Positions 45,249-54,621 of a stretch of 64,000 nt of DNA are shown one piece after another; the stretch's first letter is position 1, and each line of letters starts with the position of its first letter. The position numbers and the translations under genes are program-made. Location: contig NZ_PDBX01000001.1 of NCBI RefSeq assembly GCF_002564105.1, forward strand, positions 2,666,001 to 2,730,000. The letters run 5' to 3'. The stretch is from Collimonas sp. PA-H2. GTDB lineage: Bacteria > Pseudomonadota > Gammaproteobacteria > Burkholderiales > Burkholderiaceae_D. The notes under the pieces are model-generated. The model ran no database searches. It worked only from the letters and a program-made list of their open reading frames with translations, and had not been told where the DNA came from.

Positions 45249-45329
45249 AGAATTATCTCCAAAGTGGCATATCAGTTCGCATAACCGCAACCGAAATGGC
45301 ATTGACGGACGTGAATGACGACCCCTGCC

Positions 45330-45908
45330 TTATTCTTTGACCGCTTCAACGGCAATGTCAATCGCGACATCGTCCCCAACGTAAGGCGCATACTTGCCGG
45401 CATTGAAAACGGTGCGCTTGACTGTGGTGCTGGCGTTCACCCCAATCGCATCTTTCTTCAGCATCGGGTGGGCCATCAATTGAAAGGTATCAATCGCCAA
45501 AGTGACCGGTTTGCTTACTCCCTTGATCGTCAAATCACCATCCACGGCGATCGGCTTGTCGCCGTCAAAGCGCACTTTCGTCGATTTGAATCTGGCCGTC
45601 GGGTATTTCTCGGTGTCAAAGAAATCTTCGCCCTGAATAATGCCGTTGAATACGTCAAAACCCGTGTCAACCGACTTCATGTCGATGGTGACATCGACCG
45701 AACCGGTCTTGGCGTCCTTGTCGAGTACGATTTTGCCCGTGGTCTTGTTAAAGCGGCTGAGCTGCTTTGTATAGCCGAAGTGGTTGTACGAAAATCGCGG
45801 AAAGGTGTGGGTGCCGTCGATAACGAACGTCTCAGGAGTGGCGAAAGCCGAACCGCTCAGGGTGGCGATAAACGCAGCGGCAATTGCAAATCTGGTCAAT
45901 GTTTTCAT
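45330..45908 (-). CDS. YceI-family periplasmic protein 1
   Basis: The 192-residue protein has a signal peptide ending SAFATP and the YceI fold: TFVIDGTHTFPRFSYNHFGY, KTGSVDVTIDMKSVDTGFD, and a C-terminal IDIAVEAVKE. YceI proteins are beta-barrel lipocalin-like carriers of polyisoprenoids. The gene is the third of a three-gene minus-strand operon with a second YceI protein and cytochrome b561, an order often linked to ubiquinone or redox balance. The ribosome site is weak. Confidence 0.93.
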   Translation of the reverse strand: MKTLTRFAIAAAFIATLSGSAFATPETFVIDGTHTFPRFSYNHFGYTKQLSRFNKTTGKIVLDKDAKTGSVDVTIDMKSVDTGFDVFNGIIQGEDFFDTEKYPTARFKSTKVRFDGDKPIAVDGDLTIKGVSKPVTLAIDTFQLMAHPMLKKDAIGVNASTTVKRTVFNAGKYAPYVGDDVAIDIAVEAVKE

Positions 45909-45950
45909 GATTAAGATTTCTTGTTTAAATGGATGGTGATAAAAAAAAGA

Positions 45951-46523
45951 CTACGTGCTGGACGTGGCCACGATGTGAAACTTGATTTGAATATCGTTTG
46001 CGACAGTGTCAAAAGCCGCCCATGCACCTTCGCCAATGGAAAAATCGGCGCGTTTGATGACGAACGCTCCGTCGAAGGTTCCGATCTTGCCCTGCTGTGT
46101 AAAGATGACGGGCGCCGTAACGATGCTGGTACGTCCCTTGATGCTCAGAGGCCCGGTCACCTCATAGCGGTTACCGCCAAGTGCCTTGACGCTGCTCGCT
46201 ACAAAGCTCGCCCTCGGATATGCTTTGGCGTTGAACCATAGCTTGCCGGTGACTTCGCCGTTTCCTTCATCCGAACCGACGTCGATGCTGGCGATGTCGA
46301 TATCAATTTGCGCCTTTGCGCTATTCAATTTCGCCGGATCAAAGTCCACCTGCGCCGTAAAGTGCTTGACGCGGCCGTCCATGTTCACCCCCATCTGCTT
46401 ATAGCCAAACGTAAGCGTGGTTTTATCGGTTTGCACAGCCTTGAATTCGTCAGCGTGGCCGAATGCCGGCAGGACTAATACGCCGGCGGCCAGGAATGCG
46501 TTGAGTGCATATTTGATGTTCAA
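45951..46523 (-). CDS. YceI-family periplasmic protein 2 with TTG start
   Basis: The chosen start is a TTG at 46523 seven bases after AAGGAG, giving 190 residues and a good signal peptide (NIKYALNAFLAAGVLVLPAFGHA). A longer ORF to 46595 lacks a ribosome site and would spoil the signal peptide. The YceI core is clear: TLTFGYKQMGVNMDGRVKHF, AQIDIDIASIDVGSDEGNGE and SIKGRTSIV. It is 29 bases downstream of the cytochrome b561 gene. Confidence 0.88.
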   Translation of the reverse strand: MNIKYALNAFLAAGVLVLPAFGHADEFKAVQTDKTTLTFGYKQMGVNMDGRVKHFTAQVDFDPAKLNSAKAQIDIDIASIDVGSDEGNGEVTGKLWFNAKAYPRASFVASSVKALGGNRYEVTGPLSIKGRTSIVTAPVIFTQQGKIGTFDGAFVIKRADFSIGEGAWAAFDTVANDIQIKFHIVATSST

Positions 46524-46551
46524 TTTTGTTCTCCTTCTATGTCGATCGAGA

Positions 46552-47094
46552 TCACGTTTTGTCGCCGTAAGGCAGCATGCGGGTGAGAACGTCATCCTTG
46601 TTTTTTACGTGATGTTTCAGCGCCGCTAATGCATGTCCAAGGACAATTGCCGCTAACATCATGTTCAAGCTCCAATGCACCGTTTGCAGTAAATTTCCAA
46701 GCTCCCTGTTCTTGGTCAGAAGATCGGGGATCGGCAATACGCCGAGCATCACTGTTTGGAATCCTTTTGCGGAACTCATAAGCCAGCCCGAAAGCGGAAT
46801 TGCAAACATCAAAAAGTAAAGCAGGCCATGCCCTGAATGCGCGGCGAGCCGCTCATTTCGCCCCATATGCGTTGGCAAACCAGGTGGACGATTAAATGTG
46901 CGCCAGGACAAACGTATGAGCGCCAGAATAAATACCGATACGCCAGCCCATTTATGCCAGGAGTAATACCTTAGCTTTTCAGGCGATAGCGGAAGATTGC
47001 TCATGTAAAGACCAAAGCAGAACAATCCGATGATGGCGATTGCCATGATCCAGTGCAGCGCTTTCGCAGTTGATGTGTATGAGACGCTTTTCAT
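46552..47094 (-). CDS. Cytochrome b561-type membrane protein
   Basis: The 180-residue protein has four transmembrane helices and the histidines expected for two b-hemes: ALHWIMA, YSWHKWAG, HSGHGLLYF, TVHWSLN and LGHALAALKHH. A GGGAG site precedes the ATG. It heads the operon with two YceI genes and should pass electrons between the quinone pool and the periplasm. Confidence 0.93.
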   Translation of the reverse strand: MKSVSYTSTAKALHWIMAIAIIGLFCFGLYMSNLPLSPEKLRYYSWHKWAGVSVFILALIRLSWRTFNRPPGLPTHMGRNERLAAHSGHGLLYFLMFAIPLSGWLMSSAKGFQTVMLGVLPIPDLLTKNRELGNLLQTVHWSLNMMLAAIVLGHALAALKHHVKNKDDVLTRMLPYGDKT

Positions 47095-47573
47095 TTTCTA
47101 TACTCCCGGCTATTGATCACCCCGCACGATTTTGAAAAGCGCGTCGAATTGAAGGTGAACCGTCGATGAAAGAATATATATGCGGGGATTCCATCTGAAT
47201 AGACAGAATATTTAGATATGATCCATCGGCGTAGCAGATGGTAGAAGGCCGATGACCGCCGTGCCTCATCCTGCTCATCGGGCAAGCCGAATCGTGTCAG
47301 GCCAATGATGCAAATCGCTAGCTTGATTGTGATGGAGGGGTGCGAGCGGCTACACCCATGGTTAGTCCCAATATGGAAAAGAAAAATTGAAAGATTAAGA
47401 GATTGACAGCAAAGTCTGTCGAGATAACTTTGATTTTGAAATTTTTAATCAAAACGGACAGCATGGTCTGCCGACCCTTTGCGGGTGCGGTTCGCCAAAC
47501 AAATGATCCGTATCGGATCCTGAGCGCCAGAACCGTGAAGGTCGAAATACGTCTGCATGCTGATCGCAGGCGT
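47095..47573. other. Gene-free region
   Basis: No gene is supported in these 479 bases. A GACAG/CTGTC dyad overlapping a TTGACA sequence near 47403-47420 looks like a promoter with nothing obvious downstream. Confidence 0.3.
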
Positions 47574-47927
47574 TCAGTCTATAAATGCATATAGCTCGAG
47601 AAGTCTGCCGTCGCGTGTGACCGCTACGTCGACGCCAGTCACGGCAGTCCGATTGTCTTCAGGCCCATAGCCCCATGCGAGACGTCCGACCCCATGCATG
47701 GCCTCGGCGGCGCCGCGCTCGATAAAGTCGAAAGCAGGGAATCTTGCCTGCAACTCGTCGATCCTGCGGTTGATGGCTTCGAGGCCGACATATCGGCCGT
47801 CCGGATCGACGAAGGTGCCTTCAGGCAGCCAGATAGTTTCCAGTTCCCTCATTCGCGCCGCAGAATCTCGCTCGCCGAAGATGGCGAGCAGGTTTCGCTG
47901 CAGCAGTTCATTCACCGAAAAAGACAT
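47574..47927 (-). CDS. SnoaL-like (NTF2-fold) protein 1
   Basis: The ATG at 47927 follows AAAGGAAT and gives 117 residues. LLQRNLLAIFGERDSAARM, TFVDPDGRYVGLEAINRRI and LAWGYGPEDNRTAVTGVDVA match the SnoaL-like cone fold used by small isomerases and hydrolases. It is the last of three minus-strand genes, after another SnoaL-like protein and an SDR. Substrate unknown. Confidence 0.8.
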   Translation of the reverse strand: MSFSVNELLQRNLLAIFGERDSAARMRELETIWLPEGTFVDPDGRYVGLEAINRRIDELQARFPAFDFIERGAAEAMHGVGRLAWGYGPEDNRTAVTGVDVAVTRDGRLLELYAFID

Positions 47928-48013
47928 CGCGGATTCCTTTGAATAATTGAAGACCGTGCCGGACGATAGTTCGCCGGCATCGTGGTCCTGCGGATCGAAA
48001 CGGGCGCTACCGG

Positions 48014-48421
48014 TCAGTGTCGAGCGGCCATCGATACGGCGAAGCTGTCTTCCAGCATCAGGAAGCTTGCAATCTGCGCGCCGGAGAACGTCAGGGCAAT
48101 CGCGAATGCTGTAACGATCAGTTTTCCTGTGGCGCTGATCCGTGTCTGCAAGTGGCCGAGAATGATCGCCCGATCGTCGTTCGCGAGGATGTCCTTGATA
48201 TCGAAGCTGACGCGCTCGACCATGGTTTGCGTGTCGCGGACGAAATCCGATAGTGCCTTGCGTCCAGTCTTGTGGCCGATCCAGGGCAGCACGCCGGTGT
48301 CGCCCGGGATATTCCAGTCGAGATCGGGCGTGCACAACGCGGCAATCTCTTCGGCGCTGGCGCCTGAGCCCATTTTTTCAAGAAACTGCTGGGCGAGGTG
48401 GAGGTTTTTTTGCGAATTCAT
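48014..48421 (-). CDS. SnoaL-like (NTF2-fold) protein 2
   Basis: The 135-residue protein has the family pattern LAQQFLEKMGSGASAEEIA, LDWNIPGDTGVLPWIGHKTG and ALSDFVRDTQTM. It is 54 bases downstream of the SDR and 86 bases upstream of SnoaL 1, so the three are probably one operon controlled by the divergent LysR gene. Confidence 0.8.
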   Translation of the reverse strand: MNSQKNLHLAQQFLEKMGSGASAEEIAALCTPDLDWNIPGDTGVLPWIGHKTGRKALSDFVRDTQTMVERVSFDIKDILANDDRAIILGHLQTRISATGKLIVTAFAIALTFSGAQIASFLMLEDSFAVSMAARH

Positions 48422-48475
48422 GGTGTTTTCCAGATAGTGCCGCAGCTATGCTTGCATGGATGCGGCGTTGAAGAA

Positions 48476-49258
48476 TCAGACTTGCACGAGCCCGCCATCG
48501 ACGAACAATTCTGTCCCAGTGATATAGCTGGCATCGTCGGACGCGAGAAAGGAAACCGCCTTTGCGATCTCATCGGTATTACCCACCCGGCCGAGCGGCG
48601 TGGTGGCGGCGACTTCCTCGCAGTACGCTGCAATCTGCTCTTCGCTTAACTTGAGTTCAGTCTTATAGGCGGGTGTGACGATGACGCCAGGCGCGACCAC
48701 GTTCACGCGGATGTCCCGCCCTTTCAGATCCGACGCCCAGGTGCGTGCGAAGGAGCGCAGCGCAGCCTTGGTGGCGGCATAGACGCCGAACGCCGGTGTC
48801 CCTTGCACCGCTGCAATCGATCCTGTTATCACGATGGCGCTACCTGCCCGCATGATTGGCAGTGCGTTCTGCACGGTAAGCAAAGTGCCTTTTACGTTGA
48901 TGTCGAAGTACTTGTCGAACTGCGCTTCGGTGATATCTCCGAGGCGGGCGAATTCTCCGCCGCCCGCATTGGCAAAGAGAATGTCTATCCTATGGTGCCG
49001 CGCAGAGACAGTATCGACGATCTTTTTGAGGTCTGCGGCCGACGAAATGTCGCCGCGAATCGCGCTGGCGCCGTGGCCGATTTCCGACACCGCGGCGTTC
49101 AGCTCCTCCTGGCGTCGCCCGGTGATGAACACCGTGGCGCCTTCGCGAGCGAGGCGCTTGGCGGTGGCAAGGCCGATTCCGCTGCTGCCGCCAGTGACGA
49201 GCGCCACCTTGCCCGCATGCTTGGTCGAATGGACATTGTCATAGAGAGAGGTTGTCAT
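48476..49258 (-). CDS. Short-chain dehydrogenase/reductase
   Basis: The 260-residue protein has the classical SDR cofactor motif TGGSSGIGLA, the NAGG segment and the catalytic YAATKAALRS (Tyr-x3-Lys), with a serine in ITGSIAAVQ. An AGGAG site precedes the ATG. It is divergent from the LysR regulator gene at 49380, a common pairing in which the regulator controls the enzyme. Confidence 0.9.
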   Translation of the reverse strand: MTTSLYDNVHSTKHAGKVALVTGGSSGIGLATAKRLAREGATVFITGRRQEELNAAVSEIGHGASAIRGDISSAADLKKIVDTVSARHHRIDILFANAGGGEFARLGDITEAQFDKYFDINVKGTLLTVQNALPIMRAGSAIVITGSIAAVQGTPAFGVYAATKAALRSFARTWASDLKGRDIRVNVVAPGVIVTPAYKTELKLSEEQIAAYCEEVAATTPLGRVGNTDEIAKAVSFLASDDASYITGTELFVDGGLVQV

Positions 49259-49341
49259 TTCAGTGCTCCTGATCTGCCTGTGTGGGCGAATGACCTCAGC
49301 TTAGTTTAAACACGCATGCAGATAAATAGGTGTATTGTGGT

Positions 49342-49365
49342 TTATCTATTCACCTGTGTAGATAA
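49342..49365. promoter_or_regulatory. LysR-type operator candidate
   Basis: TTATCTA and its exact complement TAGATAA are separated by 10 bases in the 121-base gap between the SDR and LysR genes. It has the T-N11-A pattern typical of LysR binding sites. Confidence 0.55.
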
Positions 49366-49379
49366 TTGGAGATCAGCTG

Positions 49380-50279
49380 ATGGATCATTTGCAGGCAATC
49401 CGCGTCTTTGTCCGCGTTGTTGAGACAGGCGGCTTTGGACGCGCGGCCCTTTCTCTCAATATGCCCAACGCCACGGCGAGCAAATGGGTCAAATCGCTGG
49501 AAACGCATCTTGGTGTAAAACTGCTGGAGCGAAATACGCGGCGGGTCAGCGTGACGACCGATGGCGCTGCTTACTATGAGCGCACGCGGCAACTGCTCAG
49601 CGAGCTCGATGATGTCGAGGCCACGCTTGGCCGCGAGCAGGCGAATCCGCGTGGCGTGCTGAGGGTCGATACCGGAGGGTCGACCGCAAGCGGCATCCTC
49701 ATCCCCGCATTGCCAGCTTTTCTTGCGCGCTATCCCGATATACAGGTGCAACTCAGCGTCACCGACAGGACCGTAGATCTTGTCGCGGAAAACATAGACT
49801 GTGCAATCCGCAGTAGCGCCAATGATCTGGACCTCGTGACCCATCCGATCGGGAAACTCGCGTGGACCACATGTGCGAGCCCCGCTTATCTCGCGAAGCA
49901 TGGCACGCCGAAGCGTCCGCAGGAAATCGTGGATAACAACATGCCTGTCGTCGGCTACTTTTCGGCAAGCACGGGCATCACGCAGCCCCTTACGTTTTGC
50001 CGAGGCGAGGAGACGACCACGCTGGATCATGTACGCAATGACATTCTTGTCAGCGAGAGCAATGCCCATCTTGCAACGGCGCTGGCTGGTTTGGGGATCG
50101 TCCACACATTAGACTTCATGGTGCGCCCGTTCATCGAGCAAAAGAGGCTGGTACCCATTCTCGTGCAATGGCGGCCGCACCCGCTTGAGGTCTATATCGT
50201 GTATCCGCCTAGCCGGAGATATAGCACCAAGATGCGGGTGTTTGCAGATTGGGCAGCGGCATTGTTCGCGTCTGCGTGA
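49380..50279 (+). CDS. LysR-family transcriptional regulator
   Basis: The 299-residue protein starts MDHLQAIRVFVRVVETGGFG with the winged helix (NATASKWVKSLETHLGVKLLERNTRRVSVT). The remaining 210 residues form the effector domain (LRVDTGGSTASGILIPALPA, DLVAENIDCAIR). It is divergent from the SDR/SnoaL operon and likely regulates it. A GGAGATCAGCTG site precedes the ATG. Confidence 0.93.
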   Translation: MDHLQAIRVFVRVVETGGFGRAALSLNMPNATASKWVKSLETHLGVKLLERNTRRVSVTTDGAAYYERTRQLLSELDDVEATLGREQANPRGVLRVDTGGSTASGILIPALPAFLARYPDIQVQLSVTDRTVDLVAENIDCAIRSSANDLDLVTHPIGKLAWTTCASPAYLAKHGTPKRPQEIVDNNMPVVGYFSASTGITQPLTFCRGEETTTLDHVRNDILVSESNAHLATALAGLGIVHTLDFMVRPFIEQKRLVPILVQWRPHPLEVYIVYPPSRRYSTKMRVFADWAAALFASA

Positions 50280-50607
50280 GTCATGGCAGACGCACATCAT
50301 GCGACAAGTGGGAAAGTCGACCCGATTGACAAGTGCGGCCGCCTGCGTGCGTTGGTAAACGCCTAGTATTTTTATCGGGCGACGATGCGGCAGCCAAATC
50401 CGCAGTCGATTAGTCACGTTTCCCAGAATTTTCTTCCCCGTCCGTGCGGATTTACATCCATTTTGTTTCTTGTATTGCTTTGTGAAACGATAAAAAATCA
50501 TGTTTTCATGAGCTTATCAATTTATGTGCGAATGGCATGGCGTTTGCTTGTGAACAAAGAGCGGGGGCCGCGAAAGCCTCGTCCAATAAATTTAAAGGGG
50601 GAGACAA
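50280..50607. other. Intergenic region before the amidase
   Basis: I see no gene or clear operator in these 328 bases. They contain the promoter of the amidase gene; its ribosome site is AAAGGGGGAG at 50594-50603. Confidence 0.3.
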
Positions 50608-52077
50608 ATGGATATTCAGCGACGTAATTTCCTGCAGAAAACTGGCAAGTACGCAGCCCTTGCGGGAGTTGGCGCAATAGCACCAGGGGCTTTTGCGCGA
50701 ACCACTGCCAGCACTGCCATGGGGCACATTTCAATGACGGAAATGTCTCGCCGGCTCGCTGCCGGCTCCTTGAGCAGCCGCCAATTAGTTGAAGAAGCGC
50801 TTGCCGCCATCAGCGATCCGAATGGCGAGGGCTCACGCGCCTTCATGACCGTCTACGCCGAAAAGGCTCGTGCAGTTGCGACCGAGATCGATGCGCAGCG
50901 TCGTCGTGGCATGGTTGCCTCCCCGATTGCCGGCATACCTGTTTCGATCAAAGATCTGCTCGACGAAGCCGGACAAACTACCCTGGGAGGTTCCACGGTT
51001 CTGGTCGGCCAGCCCCCCGCGCTGGTCGATTCAACCGTAGTGGCCAGATTGCGTAAGGCAGGCGCAGTCATAATCGGGCGTACCAATACGGTTGAATTCG
51101 CCTACACAGGGCTGGGTATCAATCCGCACTACGGTACTCCGAAGAATGTCTATGATCGTGCTACCGGCCGCATTCCCGGAGGTTCGACATCGGGCGGCGG
51201 TATATCGGTGGCTGACGGCATGGCTGCCGGCGCTATCGGCACCGATACCGGCGGCTCGCTGCGCATTCCTGCCGCGCTCAACGGCCTGGTCGGGTTCAAG
51301 CCGACTCAAAGCCGCGTACCGCGCGAAGGCGTGATGCCGCTATCGACTACCTTGGATTCGGTAGGTCCGATCGCCTGGAGTGTTGCCGACTGTGCGTTGC
51401 TCGATGCAGTACTCACAGCCGAGGCTGTGCGAGCATCTCACGCGCCTGCATTGCGCGGACTGCGATTCGCCGTGCCAAAGACTTACTTTCAGAATGATTT
51501 GTCCGAACCTGTCGCGCGCGCATTTGAGCTCGCCTTGTCACGGCTGTCAGCGGCTGGAGCGACCATTGTCGAGTTACCGATGATCGAATTTGCGCAGGCA
51601 CCGAACATCAATCCACGCGGCATGATCACGGCGTCGGAGGCGTATGCCTGGCACCGCAAATATATTAAAGACGGCGCAGATAAATACGATCCGCGAGTAC
51701 TTGCTCGTATCAAAACCGGCGAAGCCATCAGCGCGCCAGACTATGTTCAACTTCTGGCGCTGCGGCGCGAATTCATCCGCTCGATAAATCAAGCCGCGGC
51801 TGGTTATGATGCGATGCTGATGCCGACAACACCTGACATTGCGCCAGCCATCGCCGATGTGATCAAGGACGACGAGAGCTACTATCGCATTAACGGACGC
51901 ATGCTGCGTAATCCATCGGTGGTCAACTTGTTCGACGGCTGCGCGCTCTCGGTACCGTGCCACCAGGCGGGCGACGCACCGGTCGGACTCATGATTGCAG
52001 GTATTCAAAATACCGATCACCACATTTTATCGGTGGGACGCTCGGTGGAGGCGATTGTTTCGCCGCCCCGAAGCTAA
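50608..52077 (+). CDS. Exported amidase-signature hydrolase (Tat)
   Basis: The 489-residue protein begins with QRRNFLQKTGKYAALAGVGA, a twin-arginine signal, and so is exported folded. The Ser-cisSer-Lys catalytic set is visible: SIKDLL (Lys near 115), GGSTSGGG (cis-Ser near 192) and TDTGGSLRIPAA (Ser near 215). It hydrolyses an amide; the family does not show which. It is monocistronic here. Length and motifs are complete. Confidence 0.92.
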   Translation: MDIQRRNFLQKTGKYAALAGVGAIAPGAFARTTASTAMGHISMTEMSRRLAAGSLSSRQLVEEALAAISDPNGEGSRAFMTVYAEKARAVATEIDAQRRRGMVASPIAGIPVSIKDLLDEAGQTTLGGSTVLVGQPPALVDSTVVARLRKAGAVIIGRTNTVEFAYTGLGINPHYGTPKNVYDRATGRIPGGSTSGGGISVADGMAAGAIGTDTGGSLRIPAALNGLVGFKPTQSRVPREGVMPLSTTLDSVGPIAWSVADCALLDAVLTAEAVRASHAPALRGLRFAVPKTYFQNDLSEPVARAFELALSRLSAAGATIVELPMIEFAQAPNINPRGMITASEAYAWHRKYIKDGADKYDPRVLARIKTGEAISAPDYVQLLALRREFIRSINQAAAGYDAMLMPTTPDIAPAIADVIKDDESYYRINGRMLRNPSVVNLFDGCALSVPCHQAGDAPVGLMIAGIQNTDHHILSVGRSVEAIVSPPRS

Positions 52078-52268
52078 CGGTGATTGCCCGGCAAGACCGT
52101 TTGGTCGGGTCGGGCGCTCATCATCATTATGTTCGACCTTCCGTCGCAAGCCGAGTTGACGAGAATGATTGGTCCCGGCTCCAGGAAGCGACGGATACTC
52201 CGGCAGATATTATTGTTCGCGATTTCAATTGTTGCTTCGTTTGTGCGATGACAGCCCGGTCTGATAAT

Positions 52269-52676
52269 TCAGAGTTCTTCAGGAAATTTGTTGCCGAACA
52301 TGGGAAGGCCGCTCTTTGACTCCTCACGCGAAGCTTCGTCTTGAATAACATCCCAATGCTCGACCAGAATGCCATCGACGATACGCAGAATGTCTGCCGC
52401 GATCCAGTTCTTCGGCCGGCCATGGCCAGAAAATCGCCCGTGGATGATCACGAAATCGCCATCGGCCATTATCAAGCCCGGTTCGTACTTCAGCGTTGAC
52501 GGAGCGCTTTTGATGAGATTGAACAGACCGTCGCGACCGGGCTCTATATGAGCGCTGTGCTGGACGTAGTTGGGTGACCAATAGCGCTCACACGCCACGT
52601 AATCACGTTTGTTGAACAAGGTATCGAAGGCCTCAAGGACCAGTGCTTTATTTTTCAATTCAATCGTTTCATTCAT
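52269..52676 (-). CDS. SnoaL-like (NTF2-fold) protein 3
   Basis: The ATG at 52676 follows CTGGAGAAC and gives 135 residues. NKALVLEAFDTLFNKRDYVA, HSAHIEPGRDGL and DILRIVDGILVEHWDVIQ fit the SnoaL/DUF-type predicted ester cyclase family. A longer ORF to 52778 has no ribosome site. The gene is alone and convergent with the amidase gene. Confidence 0.8.
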   Translation of the reverse strand: MNETIELKNKALVLEAFDTLFNKRDYVACERYWSPNYVQHSAHIEPGRDGLFNLIKSAPSTLKYEPGLIMADGDFVIIHGRFSGHGRPKNWIAADILRIVDGILVEHWDVIQDEASREESKSGLPMFGNKFPEEL

Positions 52677-52866
52677 TTTGTTCTCCAGATTCACGGTTAT
52701 GCTTTCTGCCGTAGAGATACCTGCACTGCTTATCGACAAAGCTTCGCGGATCACAGCGCGGCCTTGATCTGCGGGCATATCGGGACGGCGATGGCGCGCG
52801 GATAGAATCCGCCTCGAAGGGATATCGCTACAACGCGCTATCGTCGCCCGCCCGAACCATCCACGA

Positions 52867-53619
52867 TCAATGTGGCGGTTGTGCCATCATGTCGTTGAAC
52901 TGCGTCACGAGCGCAGCCTCGCCAGGTCCCGGGTTATTGCGTAGCATCTTTGCTCCCTCCACCAACACCTCCTCCGCATCCGTTCCAAGGACCTTGATTG
53001 TTTCGTCGATGAACTGTGCCAGAGGCATCGCCCGAGGTTCGTCATTGCTATTTAGCAGATCCGTCTGCACCCAGGGTGGGGCTAACTCCAGCACCTTCAC
53101 CGAACTGTCTTTCAACTTGTAGCGCAGCGATTGGGTGTACGAGTGTATGGCCGCCTTGGTGGAGGAATACACCGCCGTCATCGCCAGCGGCACGAATCCC
53201 AATACCGACGATACATTGATGACAGTAGCCGCATCCTGTTTCTTCAAGTGCTCGATCAGCGCCGAAGTCATCCGGATCGGGCCCAGCAGATTGGTCGTAA
53301 TGGTCGACACCAGGAGGCTTTCATCGATTGTGCTTGCGGCATCGTCGACCTGCATGATGCCGGCATTGTTGATCAGCACATTGAGCTTTGGGTGCTCTGC
53401 AATCAGTTTCCTTGCGACCGTTGCAATGCTGGCAGGATCCTCGACATTGAGTTCCACCGACTGCATACCGGGATTCGCCTTGGTTACCTCATCCAGATGG
53501 CCCTTACGCCGGCCGGAGATAATTACCTGGTTTCCCAGTTTGTGCAAAGCCTCAGCTAAGCCGCGCCCGATTCCTGAACCACCACCAGTAATAAAGATCG
53601 TATTTCCACTCAGTTTCAT
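52867..53619 (-). CDS. Short-chain dehydrogenase (DltE-like)
   Basis: The 250-residue SDR has TGGGSGIGRG, NNAGIM and YSSTKAAIHS. The C-terminal part (EVLVEGAKMLRNNPG) is typical of DltE-like members. Its upstream region has a TetR-like operator (53903) and a mini-ORF with a perfect ribosome site (53725). The TetR gene at 53962 is upstream on the same strand and probably controls it. Confidence 0.88.
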   Translation of the reverse strand: MKLSGNTIFITGGGSGIGRGLAEALHKLGNQVIISGRRKGHLDEVTKANPGMQSVELNVEDPASIATVARKLIAEHPKLNVLINNAGIMQVDDAASTIDESLLVSTITTNLLGPIRMTSALIEHLKKQDAATVINVSSVLGFVPLAMTAVYSSTKAAIHSYTQSLRYKLKDSSVKVLELAPPWVQTDLLNSNDEPRAMPLAQFIDETIKVLGTDAEEVLVEGAKMLRNNPGPGEAALVTQFNDMMAQPPH

Positions 53620-53724
53620 TTTCTGTTCCTCTTGTTTGGTTTGTTTAACTACAATTTGCTGCAGGGCGTGCTCTTGCCCGTTTGTTAAACGACCGGGACG
53701 TTCCCAGCCGGTCTTCTTGCCACT

Positions 53725-53739
53725 TCACGAATTAGTCAT
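53725..53739 (-). other. Four-codon leader mini-ORF with perfect ribosome site
   Basis: On the minus strand AAAGGAGG is followed after seven bases by ATG ACT AAT TCG TGA. It lies 106 bases upstream of the SDR gene. It could be a leader or a fragment of a lost gene start. Confidence 0.3.
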
Positions 53740-53902
53740 GTTGTTGCCTCCTTTGATCTGCTGGAGCCATCAGTTGTGTTTAAGCTTCACTCTCAGGCCA
53801 GCTCGGCCTTGAGTGCATTCCGGCAGGTCGTGCGCCAACCAGTAAAGTGGCGCATTCGTCAATACGGCGGGTTTTTTGGCAGTCATATAAATCTGCTTTA
53901 AT

Positions 53903-53914
53903 ATGACCGGTCAT
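53903..53914. promoter_or_regulatory. TetR-type operator, copy 1
   Basis: ATGACCGGTCAT is a perfect palindrome and lies in a longer match (AATATGACCRGTCATCTTA) to the site at 54549. It is upstream of the SDR gene and just beyond the 3' end of the TetR gene. Confidence 0.7.
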
Positions 53915-53961
53915 CTTAAAAATGTCAGAAAAAAAACCATCAGCCTGGTTGCGACGGCCAC

Positions 53962-54537
53962 TCAGATCAAAATTTTACGAAACGCCACATCCATGAACAC
54001 GTCAAATGCATCACGACTCCGTTCAACTCGTGCCCTCAAGGTGGCTCCCTCCCACGCGTTGAGTAAAAATCCGGCGAGTGACCGTGCGTTCAGTTCACTC
54101 CCTATTGAGAGGTCGGCTTGGCCGGCAGCGATAGCCCCCTCAATAAGTTTGGTCCACTTTCCATAGACCCCAGCTAACTGGCTTCTGATGACAGGGCTTT
54201 GATCTGACAGTTCTGCACTGAAGTTTCCAAGAAGGCAACCTTGTTCAAAATCGAGGCTAACGATCATTTCATTGAGCCCCACAAAATAGCTTCTTAACCG
54301 TTCCATCGGTGCGATTGACTGGTCTGTTAATACATCCCGCAAGTTGCCGCGTGTTCCATAATAATCAACAATCTCCGCACCGAGCGCTTCCTTGCTCTCG
54401 AAGTGGTTGTAAAACGAACCCTTCGGCACGCCGGCGGTAGCAGCAATATCTTGCACGCTGCAACCATTGAAACCCTTCTCGGGAAGAAGTTTCAATGCTG
54501 CATCGAAGATCTTGTCGTGTACGTTTGGTTTTGGCAT
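53962..54537 (-). CDS. TetR-family regulator (AcuR-like)
   Basis: The 191-residue protein has a TetR DNA-binding domain: IFDAALKLLPEKGFNGCSVQ, DIAATAGVPKGSFYNHFESK. The C-terminal half (FEQGCLLGNFSAEL and WTKLIEGAIAAGQADLS) matches the AcuR/NemR-type ligand domain. No ribosome site precedes the ATG, and an operator copy begins 12 bases upstream, so the gene is probably autorepressed and weakly or leaderlessly translated. Confidence 0.9.
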   Translation of the reverse strand: MPKPNVHDKIFDAALKLLPEKGFNGCSVQDIAATAGVPKGSFYNHFESKEALGAEIVDYYGTRGNLRDVLTDQSIAPMERLRSYFVGLNEMIVSLDFEQGCLLGNFSAELSDQSPVIRSQLAGVYGKWTKLIEGAIAAGQADLSIGSELNARSLAGFLLNAWEGATLRARVERSRDAFDVFMDVAFRKILI

Positions 54538-54548
54538 GGAGGTACAAT

Positions 54549-54560
54549 ATGACCAGTCAT
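54549..54560. promoter_or_regulatory. TetR-type operator, copy 2
   Basis: ATGACCAGTCAT has one change from copy 1 at 53903, and the flanks (AAT before, CTTA after) also match. It abuts the TetR start. Confidence 0.7.
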
Positions 54561-54621
54561 CTTATTTGTCAAGCCGGGTTCGTCACATTTTTTTTCGGAT
54601 GCAACTAGGCAATTAGTTTGA